Below, in pieces: positions 10,854 to 22,147 of a DNA stretch of 64,000 nt. The position numbers and the translations under genes were made by a program. Below the pieces are notes generated by a model. That model had not been told where the DNA came from. It worked only from the letters and a program-made list of their open reading frames with translations, and did no database searches. The first letter of the stretch is position 1. The number at the start of each line of letters is the position of its first letter. The DNA is from JAGOMW01 sp964596675. GTDB lineage: Bacteria; Patescibacteriota; Gracilibacteria; BD1-5; UBA2023. Location: positions 31,960 through 95,959 of the forward strand of contig CAZQUZ010000005.1 in NCBI GenBank assembly GCA_964596675.1, written 5' to 3'.

Positions 10854-11525
10854 ATGTCTCATATCCGCGCCTATCAGGTACTCTGCCTCTTCGGATGAGT
10901 ACTCGGACTCCTCCATATCTATCTCACTGGATCGACTATCCTCGGTGGACTCATCTGGAATCTCATCCTCGCCGTCGTACCATACCTCTTCGCGAGCCTC
11001 GCTATCCGCTACACCGGATGGCGACACTATGGACTCGCTCTCCTGTGGCTCCTCTTCTTCCCGAACTCGCTCTATATATTCACCGACTTTATCCACCTCG
11101 GTAAGGTAGAGGAGCTCATACACTTCGAGATCATCTATATCTCCACGATGGCTATAGCTGGGATGGTCGCAGGATTTGCTTCACTCGACCTCCTCCACAC
11201 CTACTGGAACCAGCATATCCATAAGGCTCGTGCATGGCTACGAGTACACATCCTCATGCTCCTCGGAGTATTCGGGGTATTTCTCGGGAGATTCCAGCGG
11301 TTTAATAGCTGGGATATCCTCCATGAGCCACTCACATTCGCTCGAGAAGTCATGATGGTCCTCATCTACCCGAATAGCCTCACACGAGCTGGTGCGCTCG
11401 ACCGCGTCTCTGAGCAGGCGCTCTATGGCGCGAATGTCATGAATCCATATCTCTTCATCGGACTCTACTTCATATTTTTTATGATACTCTACGTGTTCCT
11501 CTATCATACGAGGAGAGTGAAATAA
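10854..11525 (+). CDS. DUF1361 family membrane protein
   Basis: 223 residues with about six hydrophobic helices. The spacing NLILAVVPYLF ... LFFPNSLYIFTDFIHLG ... GRFQRFNSWDI matches the DUF1361 family, whose function is unknown. One UGA-Gly near residue 15. It follows the metallo-beta-lactamase-fold gene with a four-base gap. Convergent with the NERD-like gene. Confidence 0.75.
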
Positions 11526-11527
11526 AT

Positions 11528-12049
11528 TTATTTTTCTCCTATCTCACGAATAAATTTTCACAAATAATTTGGATTTACTAGATAAAAGCCGCCACGATTT
11601 TGTATGCCATGGGGTATATAGGTATTATGCATCACAGCAGCAAGATAGGGTCTTTTTATGTGCTCTGTTTTTTGTAAAAAATCAGATTCTAATTTAAGAG
11701 ACTTCCATATTTTATGCACATACTTCGTATAGTTTGTATGCCATTTTTTTGAATCTATAATAAGCATATTTCCATTCGAATATTTGATGATATGGTCTAT
11801 GTTTGTATTTCACCATCCATCTTTATTTGTACTAATATTTATTCCTTTTTGATAATCTGCTATCCTTTTTAATATTCTCAGAGTCTGTTGTTCTCCCAGA
11901 ACTCATTTTTTAATATTTTTTTCTGGATAATGTCCTAAAATCATTCTTTCCTTACTTTTTTTGATATCCTGGTCCATATATACAAAATTATTGACTAATA
12001 TATAAATTATATCATAATAATTATTTGAGGTCAATTTTATTTTTTCCAT
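11528..12049 (-). CDS. NERD-like nuclease-domain protein
   Basis: 173 residues. The middle reads GWGNTNIDHIIKYSNGN then MLIIDSKKW: an Asp near a strand followed by D-x-K, as in NERD and other PD-(D/E)xK nuclease folds. UGA-Gly occurs at several points, including the Gly of GWGN. The ATG at 12047-12049 lies 20 bases from the divergent murC start. The assignment rests on the motif pattern only, and a role in DNA or RNA processing is inference. Confidence 0.55.
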
Positions 12050-12057
12050 TTTCTCGA

Positions 12058-12063
12058 TATACT
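12058..12063 (+). promoter_or_regulatory. -10 box of murC, leaderless type
   Basis: TATACT ends six bases before the ATG at 12070, with no Shine-Dalgarno sequence in between. Confidence 0.5.
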
Positions 12064-12069
12064 CTCCCT

Positions 12070-13539
12070 ATGTTATCTCCAAAAAAACATCTTCATGTCA
12101 TCGGTATCGGCGGTATCGGTGTCTCTGCGCTCGCTCGTTACTATCGCTCGATCGGGTATAGTGTATCAGGTTCTGATGGTGCGGATTCTCCATTTCTCGA
12201 TACGCTCCGTGCAGAGGGCTTCGATATACATATCGGACATCGCGCGGAAAATCTAGGAGAAAATACAGATTTCGTCATCTACTCTGAGGCTATCATCACG
12301 AAGCCAGACCTCCCGCCGGAGGAGCAGATATATGCGAATGTCGAGCTCGCACGCGCGCGAGATCTCGGTATCGAGCATCTCTCCTATCCTGTGGCACTGG
12401 GGAGAGTATTCGATGCTGCAGAGGGTATCGCTATCACGGGCTCCCATGGGAAGAGTACGACGACCGCTATGACGACACTCATGCTCGCGAATGAATACTC
12501 GGATAATCCGACGGTCGAGATTCCTGTAGATGGAGCATTTGCCTATATGCCGACTGCGCCAGGATGTAGCGCTATCATCGGTACGCAGGTCCCCCAGCTC
12601 GGTCATACGAATTTCTATACTGAGATGGGTGCGTCGCACTTCGTCATCGAAGCGTGTGAGTATAAACGTTCGTTTCTCCAGTATCATCCATACATCACCG
12701 TCATCACGAATATCGATCTCGACCACCTCGACTACTACCAGAACCTCGATGACTATATCAGTGCATTCCAGTCGCTCGTGGATCAGACGAGTGGATTCGT
12801 CATCATTTCGAGAGACGATGAGAACTCAGCGAAGCTCGATATCCCGGTCGAGAAGCGCATCATCGTAGGAGGTGGTCAGATCCTCTACTATCCGCGCGTC
12901 GAGGAGGATGACCACGGTCGTAAAAAAGTCTACTACGTCGAGAAATCCATGCCACTCCCAGAGATACATCTCCAGGTACCGGGCGCGCACCTTCTCCATG
13001 ATGCGTATCTCGCCTATACGGTCGGGCGACTCCTCGGGATGCAGGATGATATCATCGTACCAAAGCTCGAGTCCTATACGGGCTCATGGCGTCGCTCTGA
13101 GATCGTCGGGACGACCACACACGGGAACCTCGTCATCTCTGACTATGGACATCACCCGAATGAGATACGCCCCACCCTCCGAGCTATCCGTGAGAAATAC
13201 AGAGACAAGCGACTCTATGTCGTATTCCAGCCGCATCAGTACTCGCGGACTCGCGAGCTCCTCGGTGAGTTCGGCAGAGCATTCGGTGATGTGGATGAGC
13301 TCGTGATACCAGATATCTACTTCTCCCGGGATAAGCAGGAAGATGTCGAGTATATGACGGTGGAGAGGCTCATCGACACGATCGCATGCGTCGAGCAAGG
13401 TCTCACCATCCATGATGGAGGTGGTCTCGAGAAAACTGCAGAGCTCATACGTACCTATGATGCGTCACATCCGGAGAGCTCAGTGATAGTCCTCCTCGGT
13501 GCAGGGGATGTCGATAGCCTCAGGTATAGTATCTTATAA
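12070..13539 (+). CDS. murC: UDP-N-acetylmuramate--L-alanine ligase
   Basis: Adds L-Ala to UDP-MurNAc, the first peptide-forming step of peptidoglycan synthesis. The 489 residues have the N-terminal GIGGIGVSALA Rossmann loop, the ATP loop ITGSHGKSTTT, NIDLDHLDYY and the C-terminal DYGHHPNEI. I took the ATG at 12070 because the GIGG loop then sits at the usual distance. It contains no UGA codon despite many Gly. The MFS transporter follows three bases after the stop. The other mur genes are not in the window. Confidence 0.96.
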   Translation: MLSPKKHLHVIGIGGIGVSALARYYRSIGYSVSGSDGADSPFLDTLRAEGFDIHIGHRAENLGENTDFVIYSEAIITKPDLPPEEQIYANVELARARDLGIEHLSYPVALGRVFDAAEGIAITGSHGKSTTTAMTTLMLANEYSDNPTVEIPVDGAFAYMPTAPGCSAIIGTQVPQLGHTNFYTEMGASHFVIEACEYKRSFLQYHPYITVITNIDLDHLDYYQNLDDYISAFQSLVDQTSGFVIISRDDENSAKLDIPVEKRIIVGGGQILYYPRVEEDDHGRKKVYYVEKSMPLPEIHLQVPGAHLLHDAYLAYTVGRLLGMQDDIIVPKLESYTGSWRRSEIVGTTTHGNLVISDYGHHPNEIRPTLRAIREKYRDKRLYVVFQPHQYSRTRELLGEFGRAFGDVDELVIPDIYFSRDKQEDVEYMTVERLIDTIACVEQGLTIHDGGGLEKTAELIRTYDASHPESSVIVLLGAGDVDSLRYSIL

Positions 13540-13542
13540 TAT

Positions 13543-14721
13543 ATGCATTTCTCTCGTAACATTACTATCCTTCTCGCACTCCGCGCGGTGAGATGGTTTT
13601 TGGTGATTATGCCTATTATCACGATTTTTTATCGGGAACATGGACTTTCTATGTGAGAGGTATTTTTGATACAGGTAGCATTTTCTCTGTCCGTAGTACT
13701 TTTAGAGGTGCCTACGGGATATTTTTCGGATGTCGTCTGACGCAAAAAATCCCTTATCGTCGGCATGACCTGTAGTATTTTTTGACTTGCACTGTACTGT
13801 CTTGGGCATGGATTTTATGGATTTTTCATCGCTGAGATGTTGCCCTGACTGGGTGCGAGCTTCATATCTGGTACAGATGTGGCTATGATGTACGACACAC
13901 TTATCGATGAGTGAAAGGAGTGACTCCACAAAAAAATCCAATGATACGCCCAATCTCTCTCGAGTATCTCAGAGGCATCAGCGAGTTTATTGGGAGGATT
14001 TCTCGCTGTTATCAGTATTAGTCTGCCATTTTATGTGATGTTAGGTGTATTTATCCTGATGTATCCTCTCGTATTTTTTCTCCGTGAACCACATCGCCAT
14101 CGGCATGAAAATCGTGAGGGGATGATACATGGCATATGGAAAATCATCCGACACTCACTCCATGATCATAAAGAGATAAAATGGCTCATATTTTTGTCTG
14201 GATCTTTCTGAGCATCGACGCTCGTCATGACGTGGTTCTTGCAATCATACTTTACGCTGGTATCCGTTCCACTCCAATATTTCGGAGTATTATGGTGTAT
14301 ATTTATCCTTTCTATCGTGCCATTTTCTCATTTTGCACATTCACTCGAGGCATATCTCGGGAGACGAAACTCTCTCATATGTATGACGCTGTTACCGATA
14401 TGTGGGTACTTTTTACTCGGTACGTTTGTATCTTTTTGGGCTTTATGTTTTGTATTTTTCTTTTATTTTGCTCGATGATTCGGGACAGTCGTACTCCAGG
14501 ACTATATAAATAAACTCGTCTCATCAGATATTCGTGCCACCGTCTTATCACTGCAGGCACTGATGTTTCGTCTCGTTTTCGTCATCGTCGGACCGCTGAT
14601 GGGATGGGTAGCTGATATCTATAGTCTTTCTGTAGCTTTACTACTCTCTGGTATCGTATTTGCTCTCTTTGGTCTCGTCTCTCTCCTCGGACTCGCTCAT
14701 CATAGGGCACTCGATATATAA
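13543..14721 (+). CDS. Major facilitator superfamily transporter
   Basis: 392 residues with about twelve hydrophobic segments. The loop after helix 2 reads EVPTGYFSDVVGRKKS, the MFS motif A pattern (G-x-x-x-D-x-x-G-R-K), with the motif Gly encoded by UGA. At least seven UGA-Gly are needed to keep the frame open. It begins three bases after murC and is probably cotranscribed. The substrate is unknown; drug or peptide efflux is as likely as uptake. Confidence 0.85.
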
Positions 14722-14732
14722 CCATTTTTTCT

Positions 14733-14942
14733 ATGAATCCTGATATCACGAACATCGACACGGCTGCTCTCGATACGACCCTTATGGGTATAAACATGAG
14801 CCCCAGTCATCTCATCTGGTCGACTATCATCGTCCTCGTCGTATCACATATCGGTGCCCGGTATCTCGCTGGATTCACCCCGAGGGGATACTGGTTCTGG
14901 TTTACACTCATAAATATCATCGTCGGACTGATACTTATATAA
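14733..14942 (+). CDS. Small membrane protein
   Basis: 69 residues with two hydrophobic segments (about 27-45 and 52-69) around a short loop containing FTPRGYW. It lies 11 bases after the MFS gene, so it may belong to the same transcript. Not recognised. Confidence 0.6.
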   Translation: MNPDITNIDTAALDTTLMGINMSPSHLIWSTIIVLVVSHIGARYLAGFTPRGYWFWFTLINIIVGLILI

Positions 14943-14982
14943 AATTAACTTGCAATTTTATAAAAATATGTATACTACATCG

Positions 14983-15061
14983 TAGTGATAGACTTATCTT
15001 AGATATAGTTTTTCATGTAATTCTCCTCCCTTTTCCCACCGTAATTTGGTGGGCTTTTTTA
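14983..15061 (+). ncRNA. Candidate small RNA of about 75 nt
   Basis: TTGCAA (14950-14955), 15 bp, TATACT (14971-14976) could form a promoter whose transcript would start near 14983 and end at the terminator at 15035-15061, without a convincing reading frame. The C-rich stretch before the hairpin (TCTCCTCCC) could pair with purine-rich ribosome binding sites. It could equally be the 3' untranslated end of the preceding gene. Confidence 0.25.
15035..15061 (+). terminator. Rho-independent terminator
   Basis: CCCACC and GGTGGG pair around GTAATTT, followed by C and at least six T. Confidence 0.85.
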
Positions 15062-15096
15062 TTGTCTTTTTCTTATTTTTCTCCATAATCAAATCC

Positions 15097-15612
15097 ATGT
15101 TACAGATTATTCCCACAGATACCTGTTATGGTCTCGCATGAGCACTTACCCCTGAGGATTACCTCGAAATATATCGTCTGAAAGGTCGGGACTTTTCGAA
15201 GCCGCTCGCACTCCTCGTCCGAGACTATGATGATATGAAGGGATATATCGAGATATCTGATGAGCAGATAGATGCACTCCGAGAGTATCCGCACCCGTGG
15301 AGCTTCCTCGGCATGCGAAAGACAGACTACATACTCCCACCCTATTTGGATAGCCTCCAGTATGAGCGACTCTCCCTACGAGTCGCGAGCGTATGTATGC
15401 TATGACTCGATGCATCAGAGCTTGAGTTTCCGCTCTTTCTCACTTCTGCGAACCGCTCCGGTGAGACTGAGTCTACTACACTCAGAGAGGCACGTCGAAT
15501 ATTTCCATGAGTGGATGGGATCGATGGGGGAGTGTGTGATCGTCCACCGTCAGATATATTCGCTCTCTGAAATGATGGGGAGCTCCAGTATTTGAGGAGG
15601 AATTATGAATAA
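15097..15612 (+). CDS. tsaC: Threonylcarbamoyl-AMP synthase (TsaC/YrdC/Sua5)
   Basis: Makes threonylcarbamoyl-AMP for the t6A37 modification of ANN-decoding tRNAs. The 171 residues contain PTDTCYGLAG at the very start, KGRDFSKPLALLV (the K-x-R-x3-K-P core) and TSANRSGE (the S-x-N motif). Three UGA-Gly, including the one in YGLAG. The ATG puts the PTDT motif at residue 6, so the N-terminus is about 10 residues shorter than usual. CATAAT ends seven bases before the ATG, so it is probably leaderless. Confidence 0.88.
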
Positions 15613-15630
15613 ATCGTAACACAATGAGTG

Positions 15631-16395
15631 CTAGATAGTTTTAGAAAGTGTAAATTTTTGGAGATCAGGATATACCATTTGGGTATTATCGACGGTAGAT
15701 CAAAATATATTTCCTAAAATCTTAGGAGTTTCTGGACTGATATTATAGTTATCATTCATCGAAGTAATACCTATTACACGCTTTTCTATATCATTTGATA
15801 TCTGCATATAGTTATTATAGTATGTACTATACTCGCGTTCTATCCGATGAGAAAGTATACTGATATCGTTCGTACCCATAATAGGATCGATTTTTAGCTC
15901 ATCAAAACTCGTAAATCCTAGTGATAGCAGTTCACGGATGGCAAGTCCAAAGATATAATAATATACTGGTTTTACATTTTTTGATTTTTGAAATATTGAT
16001 TTACATGCAAAAATTATCTCTTTTATTCTCCATAACTGAAATAACTGTTTTTTACTTAACTTTTCTCATAATGACTTTAATATATCTTGCTGTATTCTAC
16101 TCATACCTACAGACTCAGACCCTTGTGTATTTATTATAGATTTATAGTACTCACTTTGCATCATTTCAGATAGACCGATTAGTTTAGATGCTAGATTGGA
16201 TGTATTGATAGTTTGCTCGAAATATACTCTACTCTGAAGAGATAGTGTGGGATTTTCCGAAAATTCGATTTGAATATCTTTATGATATTGATAAATCTCT
16301 TTAAGAGAAGCATCATTCATAATATAGTCTTGATATATCTTTATAAGACCAGATGGTGTAGTATCTTTAGTTATCTGTGCTATTAATGAACGCAT
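15631..16395 (-). CDS. Unknown protein downstream of miaA
   Basis: About 254 residues, soluble and helical, not recognised. The stop is at 15631-15633. The start is uncertain: the frame stays open up to an ATG at 16555-16557, but that would overlap miaA by 191 bases, so I chose the ATG at 16393-16395, which overlaps the miaA end by 29. Another ATG lies at 16318-16320. UGA-Gly occurs at 16066 and 15700. It is AT-rich compared with miaA. Confidence 0.55.
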
Positions 16396-17302
16396 ATTTT
16401 TTATTCCAGGTGATTTGCCGTTTGGCATAGTTACGAGAATGTTGGGCGACGAGGGCTTTCGCGACTTCGAGAGTAGACTCGCCACGGAGATATGAGCAGA
16501 CTTCTTTGTACCCGATAGTGCTGAGCCCAGGTGAAGTATCACTATATATAGTTTCATTATATATTACTTCTTCTAAAAGTCAATAATTAAACATACTCTC
16601 TACACGTTTATCGATATTTGCATAGAGTTGCTTGCGATTTTCTACTGAATCGGTATATGGCGTGATAAAATACGGAGAAAATCGGAGTTTCTTCGTATTT
16701 TCGGCATCTTTTTTCGACCGACCAGTCGCACGCATCACCTCGAGACCGCGCATCACATAGCGATAGTTCTCGACCTCGAGCTCACTCGCATAGGTGGGGT
16801 CCACCTGATAGAGCATATCCCAGAGTCTTTGGTCTCAGTATTTTGTTCTGATGGCTTCGAGCTCGGCACGATACTCCCAGTCAGGAGGCGTATCGGGATA
16901 GTCCATATCATAGAGGACGGCATCGATATAGAGTCCAGTTCATCCACAGAGGATAGGGATGATATGTGTATCCTGCCAGAGCTCGAGCGTATCGACTCAC
17001 TTTCGATAGTCTACCATCGAATAGGTGATATCTGGAGATATGACATCGAGCATATGATGTGGGATTCACTGCATCTCATCGGTGGTGACTTTTCCTGTAC
17101 CGATATCGAGTCAGCTGTATATCTGTCTACTATCTGCAGATATGATCTCACTCCCATATCCTCTCGTTCTGAGCGATAGTGCGATATTGACGGCTAAACT
17201 ACTTTTTCCACAGGCAGTCGGTCCGTATACGACCACTATCTTCGGGAGTGGAGTCTCGCTCTCGAGATAGGATAGGATGTCATGAAGCTCGTTATTCGAC
17301 AT
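16367..17302 (-). CDS. miaA: tRNA dimethylallyltransferase
   Basis: Adds a dimethylallyl group to A37 of tRNAs reading UNN codons. The 311 residues show VYGPTACGKSSLA (P-loop), SADSRQIY, the GGTGLYI motif, and the C-terminal signature YAKRQITWNKKY. UGA-Gly joins three pieces, for example in RQIYSGQLDIGTG. The 5' end overlaps the 3' end of the upstream AI-2E-type gene by 11 bases, so translation is probably coupled. Confidence 0.95.
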
Positions 17303-18479
17303 GAGGAAGTGTATCTGTGGATGGAAGTGTGTGGATTTTTTTTTCTACGGTATCGACATATTTATCGAGGTCCTGTATGAGTCCGAGGACGATAGAGAAC
17401 AGTGGTACTCCCATAAGGAGTCCGATGAGTCCGAAGAGGTGTTCAGAGATGAGGAGTATCACGAATGTGATAAATACGGGAAAGTGGACGTAGGATGAGA
17501 CGATTTTTGGATTCAGATAGTATGCTTCGACAGCATGGACGACTCATATCATGAGTATACATGAGAGTACTATCGCGAGCTCATCACCACCAGTACCATA
17601 TCCATAGCCGATGATGAGGATAGGGACTCCTGAGAGAAATGTCCCGAATACTGGTATAAATCCAGCGATAAAGACGATGAGTGAGAGTGTAAAAATAAAT
17701 GGAAATGCTTCGCCACCATGAATAAAGCTTATGATGATGAGTCCTATCGTCGTGAGTATCGCATTCACGAGGGCTATGATAGACTGGGCTTTAAAGATGA
17801 TCCCAAAGCCTGCCCCCATTTTTTTCGCGATAATCGACCACTCGATATAGAGAAATCGGAAATTTCCATTTTTTATCTGTCAGAGGAATTTTTCTATCCG
17901 CTTGCGATCGATGATAAAGAGGTAGGAGAGGATGAGTGCGATGAGGAACTTCGTGAGGATGATACCAGCATTCGTGATATAGGTGATTGCCTTTTGTCCG
18001 ATAGACTCGAGATTCGCAGAGCTTACCATATCACCGATAAAACTCGAGAGTCCAAGATCGAGATTACTCGTCTTTTCTATCGTGAGGAGAAAGTCCTGAC
18101 CCTGACTCGCGATGCGCGGAGCCTCTCTGAGAAATCGATTTATCTCCCCACCAATTTGTGGGATAATATTCACAAAGATAAAAATCACGATACTGATAAA
18201 TACTACATACAGGATAGATATGACAATATTGGTAGTCGCGTACTTCCGAGCGATGATATGCATGCGGTCAGCCTTACCATGGAGTCACCACTCATGGACT
18301 TTACGTGCGACATAGGTCCCGAGTTCGAGAAATATATAAGCAAAGAGAAATGTCACGAAGAAGAGGATGAGAAAATCACTCAGACTATAGCCGAGGAGAA
18401 GGAGGAGGCTGTAGGCGATGAGCTTCTTCCAGAATACTTCACCGAATATGAGAGGGAGTATGGTTTTTAGTGTGTACAT
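17292..18479 (-). CDS. AI-2E family (PerM/YdiK-type) membrane transporter
   Basis: 395 residues. It shows the typical order of this family: two N-terminal helices, a helix and a long soluble segment after residue 90, then five C-terminal helices including FIAGFIPVFGTFLSGVP and SEHLFGLIGLLMGVPL. UGA-Gly at 17544, 17880 and 18291 are needed to join the segments. Members are proposed to export AI-2 or other small molecules, or to act in ion homeostasis; the substrate cannot be told. Same-strand neighbours dnaX and miaA suggest one transcript. Confidence 0.85.
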
Positions 18480-18497
18480 AGAGGAAAACTGAAGAGA

Positions 18498-19991
18498 TTA
18501 GAATACTTCATGGATATCAGATACGACGTTCGGATGTGCTTCACTGAGGCGACAGGTAAGCTCCCAACTCGTACCATAGAGAGTCCCCAGAGAGTCTACT
18601 ATGATGGACTTCATGGCAGGCTTATTCACTCGGTCATAGTTCCACTTTTTCGAGAAGATGAGTGTGAGGTGTGTGCCATCGATCTCGAAGCGCGCGAGCT
18701 TTAGATCCGTCGTGAGAGCTGGCTGGAGTTCTTTTACTTTCATGATGAGTGCCGGATAGGAAAATGTTCCACCAGATGAAGATTTCGGAGCCGGAGACTC
18801 TTTCATGACAGGCATAGTCTCAGCTGGAAAAGGAGGTGCTATTATCGTTTCTGGGGATGGTTTCATGGGAGCTGGATGAGTTGGTGGCGGAGTCGAGGAT
18901 TTCGGAGTGGGAGGAGGCGGAGCTTTTATGGGAGATGCTGTAGGTACTATCGTAGAGGCTACACTACGTTTCGTGATGCGGAGGAGTGTCAGTTCGATGA
19001 GCATCATGCCATCAGGTATAGAGCGTATATGTGCATAGGCTCATTCGAGTATAGTCATCATCTCACTATATGTGCCGAAGAGTCCATCATCTAGATGTTC
19101 CACCATGAGGTCTCTCATACGATACATGAGTTGTTCGAAGAATCCTCTTGCCTCGATATGCTTATCACGAATATTTGCGATAAATCAACTTATACTTGCT
19201 GTATCAGCATCTCGCATAGCGATAATACATCACTCTATGAGTGAATCTTCGAGAAGCGATAGAGTATTGCGTACATGCTCTATCGGGAGCGTATCGTCGA
19301 TAATGTTTTGTTCGAGGAGGGTGAGGGCATCACGAAATCCTCATCGTGCAGCCTTTGCGATAATACGTAGCGTCTCTTCTTCGAAGCGTATATGTTCTTC
19401 TTTGCATACATATGACATTCGTCCTATGAGATCATCGATACTGATTTTACGAAAATCAAATCGCAGCGTTCGTGATCGGATAGTTTCAGGGATTTTGTCT
19501 ATCTCGGTTGTCGCGAGGATAAATATGACGTGTGCTGGTGGCTGCTCGAGGGTCTTTAGGAGCGCATTAAATGCTCCACTCGAGAGCATATGTACCTCAT
19601 CGATGATGTAGACCTTATACTTTCCTTGATTCGGCTCGAAGCGAGCTTTTTCTATGAGTTCGCGGACATTCTCGACACCATTATTCGAGGCTCCGTCGAT
19701 CTCGATGATATCGAGCATGGTTTCAGCATCGGTCGCGAGACAGTTTGTACATACATGACATGGGTTTCCATCTTTTTGGTTCGTGCAGTTTAGGGCTTTT
19801 GCGAGGATACGAGCACTCGTCGTCTTTCCAGTCCCGCGCGATCCATGAAAGAGGTACGCATGGTGGATGCGTCCTGTGGTAAGGCTATTTCGGAGGATGG
19901 TCGTGATATACTCTTGTCCGATGACAGAGTCCCAGTCACGGGGTCGGTACTTATTATAGAGAGACACGTTCTCGGGGGTAAATGCTAACAC
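18498..19991 (-). CDS. dnaX: DNA polymerase III subunit gamma/tau
   Basis: Clamp-loader ATPase of the replisome. The 497 residues have YNKYRPRDWDSVIGQ, Walker A GSRGTGKTTSA, a zinc module with four Cys (CTNQKDGNPCHVCTNC), DEVHMLSSGAFNALLK and the sensor RSRTLRFDF. A Pro/Thr-rich linker (about 340-390) leads to a C-terminal domain. The junction KAARGGFRDALTLL has UGA-Gly at 19341. The start is GTG at 19989-19991, with TATACT four bases upstream. I saw no clear frameshift site for a short gamma form. Confidence 0.95.
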
Positions 19992-20060
19992 CGAAAGTAT
20001 AGAGAAAAATCCTAGAAATACAAAAAAATCCCCGATATAGGGATATTTCTCGATAGAAGA

Positions 20061-20759
20061 CTATTCCTTCCCTCTCCAGTTGGTTCCCACGACGCGCTCG
20101 ATCCAACTAAACACATGTATCAGTCTCCAGCGTGGTTTTTTACGAAAACAGAGGAGCCATATAGCGATATTCGAGATAAATAGATATGTCGGATATACGA
20201 TATCCTCAAAACTCCATGCATGTACTGCGAGTATGGCAAAGAGTCCAGAAATCCATCCCAGCATCCATGCATACTTATCTTCCGTTTCTGGATGTTTATA
20301 GAGTTTCGTAAAAATCGCTGTTGCTCACATCGCATCGATAAGCGTATTGGTCGTGAGGAGAAATACTGCGAGTCATCGTTCACTCATGCCGAGCATTTCT
20401 GTGACTTCAGGACTATGTTTCGCGATAATCCAAAATAACAGTGATATCATGGATATGCCGAAATAGATAGCTTCTACTCTATCCATTTTGGCATATCCAT
20501 ACCGAAATGCTAGAACTATGACGATAAGCTGGGTGATGGCGAATGCGAGTGAGAGCATGATAGTCGGGAGGCTCCCGAGCTCATAGCTCGATATAAGGAT
20601 ACAGATGGTAGCTATCTCATAGAGGAGCCATCAGACGATATTCGGCTTCGTATGACCAGCGATGATCGAATAAATATATCGAAACATCGATGCATAGACG
20701 AGTATCGTGGAAAGAATCAGTGCGAGTGATGTGATACTGATGGATGTGAGATAGTTCAT
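20061..20759 (-). CDS. Seven-helix membrane protein of unknown function
   Basis: 232 residues with about seven hydrophobic helices and a basic C-terminus (RKKPRWRLIHVFSWIERVVG). Three UGA-Gly keep it open. GGGAG lies just before the ATG. The two-fold look of the helix pairs is compatible with a PQ-loop/SWEET-type or similar carrier, but no motif decides it. Confidence 0.65.
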
Positions 20760-20841
20760 ACTCCCAGTCTAGCATATGTCGGATTTTTTTGCAAAAAATC
20801 GAGATTTCTCTATAGTAATCCTATCATCACCAATCCCACTT

Positions 20842-22143
20842 ATGATAGATATAAAAATCCTCCGCAATAATCCAGACCTCGTGCGCAAAGCCCTCCATGA
20901 TAAAGTGACGAAATGAGTCAATCTCGATACGGTGATCGACCTCGATGTCCGACGAGTCGCCCTCGGACAAGACCTCGATGTACTCCGCGCTCGTCGTAAT
21001 GAGATTTCTGCGAGCATGGGAAACGGTAAACCAGAGCCTGCAGTCCTCGAAGAGGCGAAAAGTATAAAGGAAAAAATCCAAACTCTCGAGCCAGAGTACG
21101 AACGCGTCGAAGCAGAGTTCCTCGCGCTCTATAAAAAAATCCCGAATATCCCGACCGCAGATACACCTATCGGACTCACTGAGGATGATAATGTCGTCGT
21201 GAAGCAGTGGGGGAAGATTCGCGAGTTCGACTTCGCAGTCCGCAATCACGCAGAAATCGCAGATATCCGCGGCTGGATAGATAAGGAGCGTGCTGCGAAT
21301 GTCGCGGGTTCTCGATTCGCCTATCTGAAGTGAGACCTCGTGAAGCTCCAGTTCGCCCTCATACAGTGGGTCATGGACTCGCTCTCTGACTCGAGTGTGC
21401 TCGCGAGCATTATCGCCGAGCATGGGCTCTCTGTCTCAGATAAGCCATTCACTCCAGTGCTCCCACCATACATGATAAAGACCGCTCCATACGATGCGAT
21501 GGATCGCCTCGAGCCGAGTGAGGACAGATACAAGATAGAGGGCCAAGACCTCTGGCTCCAGTGAAGTGCTGAGCATGTCCTCGGGTCTATGCACGCAGGA
21601 GAAATCTTCGCAGAAGCAGAAATGCCAGTACGATATCTCGGATATGCGACGTCATTTCGTGGGGAAGCTGGTACCTATGGGAAAGACATGGAGGGTATCA
21701 TCCGCATGCACCAGTTCGATAAGCTCGAGATGGAGTCATTCTCGACGGCAGAGACATCTCACGATGAGCATCTCCTCTTCGCTGGTATCCAGGAGTACCT
21801 CATGCAGCAGCTTGAGATACCATATCAGAAACTGCAGAAGTGTACATTCGACATCGGAAAGCCAAATGCTAAGGGCTCTGATATCGAGGCATGGCTCCCA
21901 GGACAGAGCAAGTATCGTGAGACACACACCGCTGACTATATGACTGACTATCAGTCTCGTCGCCTCCAGACGCGTGTCCGCAGAGCTTCAGGCGAGGTAG
22001 AGCTCATCCATACGAATGATGCGACCGCATTCGCATGTGGACGCGCTCTCGTAGCTATCATGGAGAACTATCAGAATGCTGATGCGACTGTGACGGTACC
22101 GAAAGTGCTCAGGAATTATATGGGAGGGAAAGAGAGGATTTAA
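20842..22143 (+). CDS. serS: Seryl-tRNA synthetase
   Basis: Charges tRNA-Ser. The 433 residues have the N-terminal coiled-coil arm (about 30-105), the class II motif 2 segment ATSFRGEAGTYGKDMEGIIRMHQF, and the motif 3 GRALVAIMENYQ. UGA-Gly codons at 20908, 21331 and 21562 lie at Gly-compatible positions (for example LQGSAEHVLGSMH). Length is typical of bacterial SerRS. The 5' neighbour is divergent, and the methyltransferase begins four bases downstream. Confidence 0.96.
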
Positions 22144-22147
22144 AAAT

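Noticed and set aside
15631..16557. Longer version of the gene downstream of miaA starting at 16555-16557
   Set aside because: It would overlap by 191 bases the miaA C-terminus, which carries the conserved YAKRQ-type signature.
18498..19991. Programmed frameshift in dnaX making a gamma subunit
   Set aside because: No slippery A-run with a following hairpin was seen at the expected place; the gene reads through as one frame.
20827..21423. Long minus-strand frame opposite serS
   Set aside because: A mirror of the serS codon pattern (Arg/Glu/Leu-rich shadow); serS has clear class II synthetase motifs.
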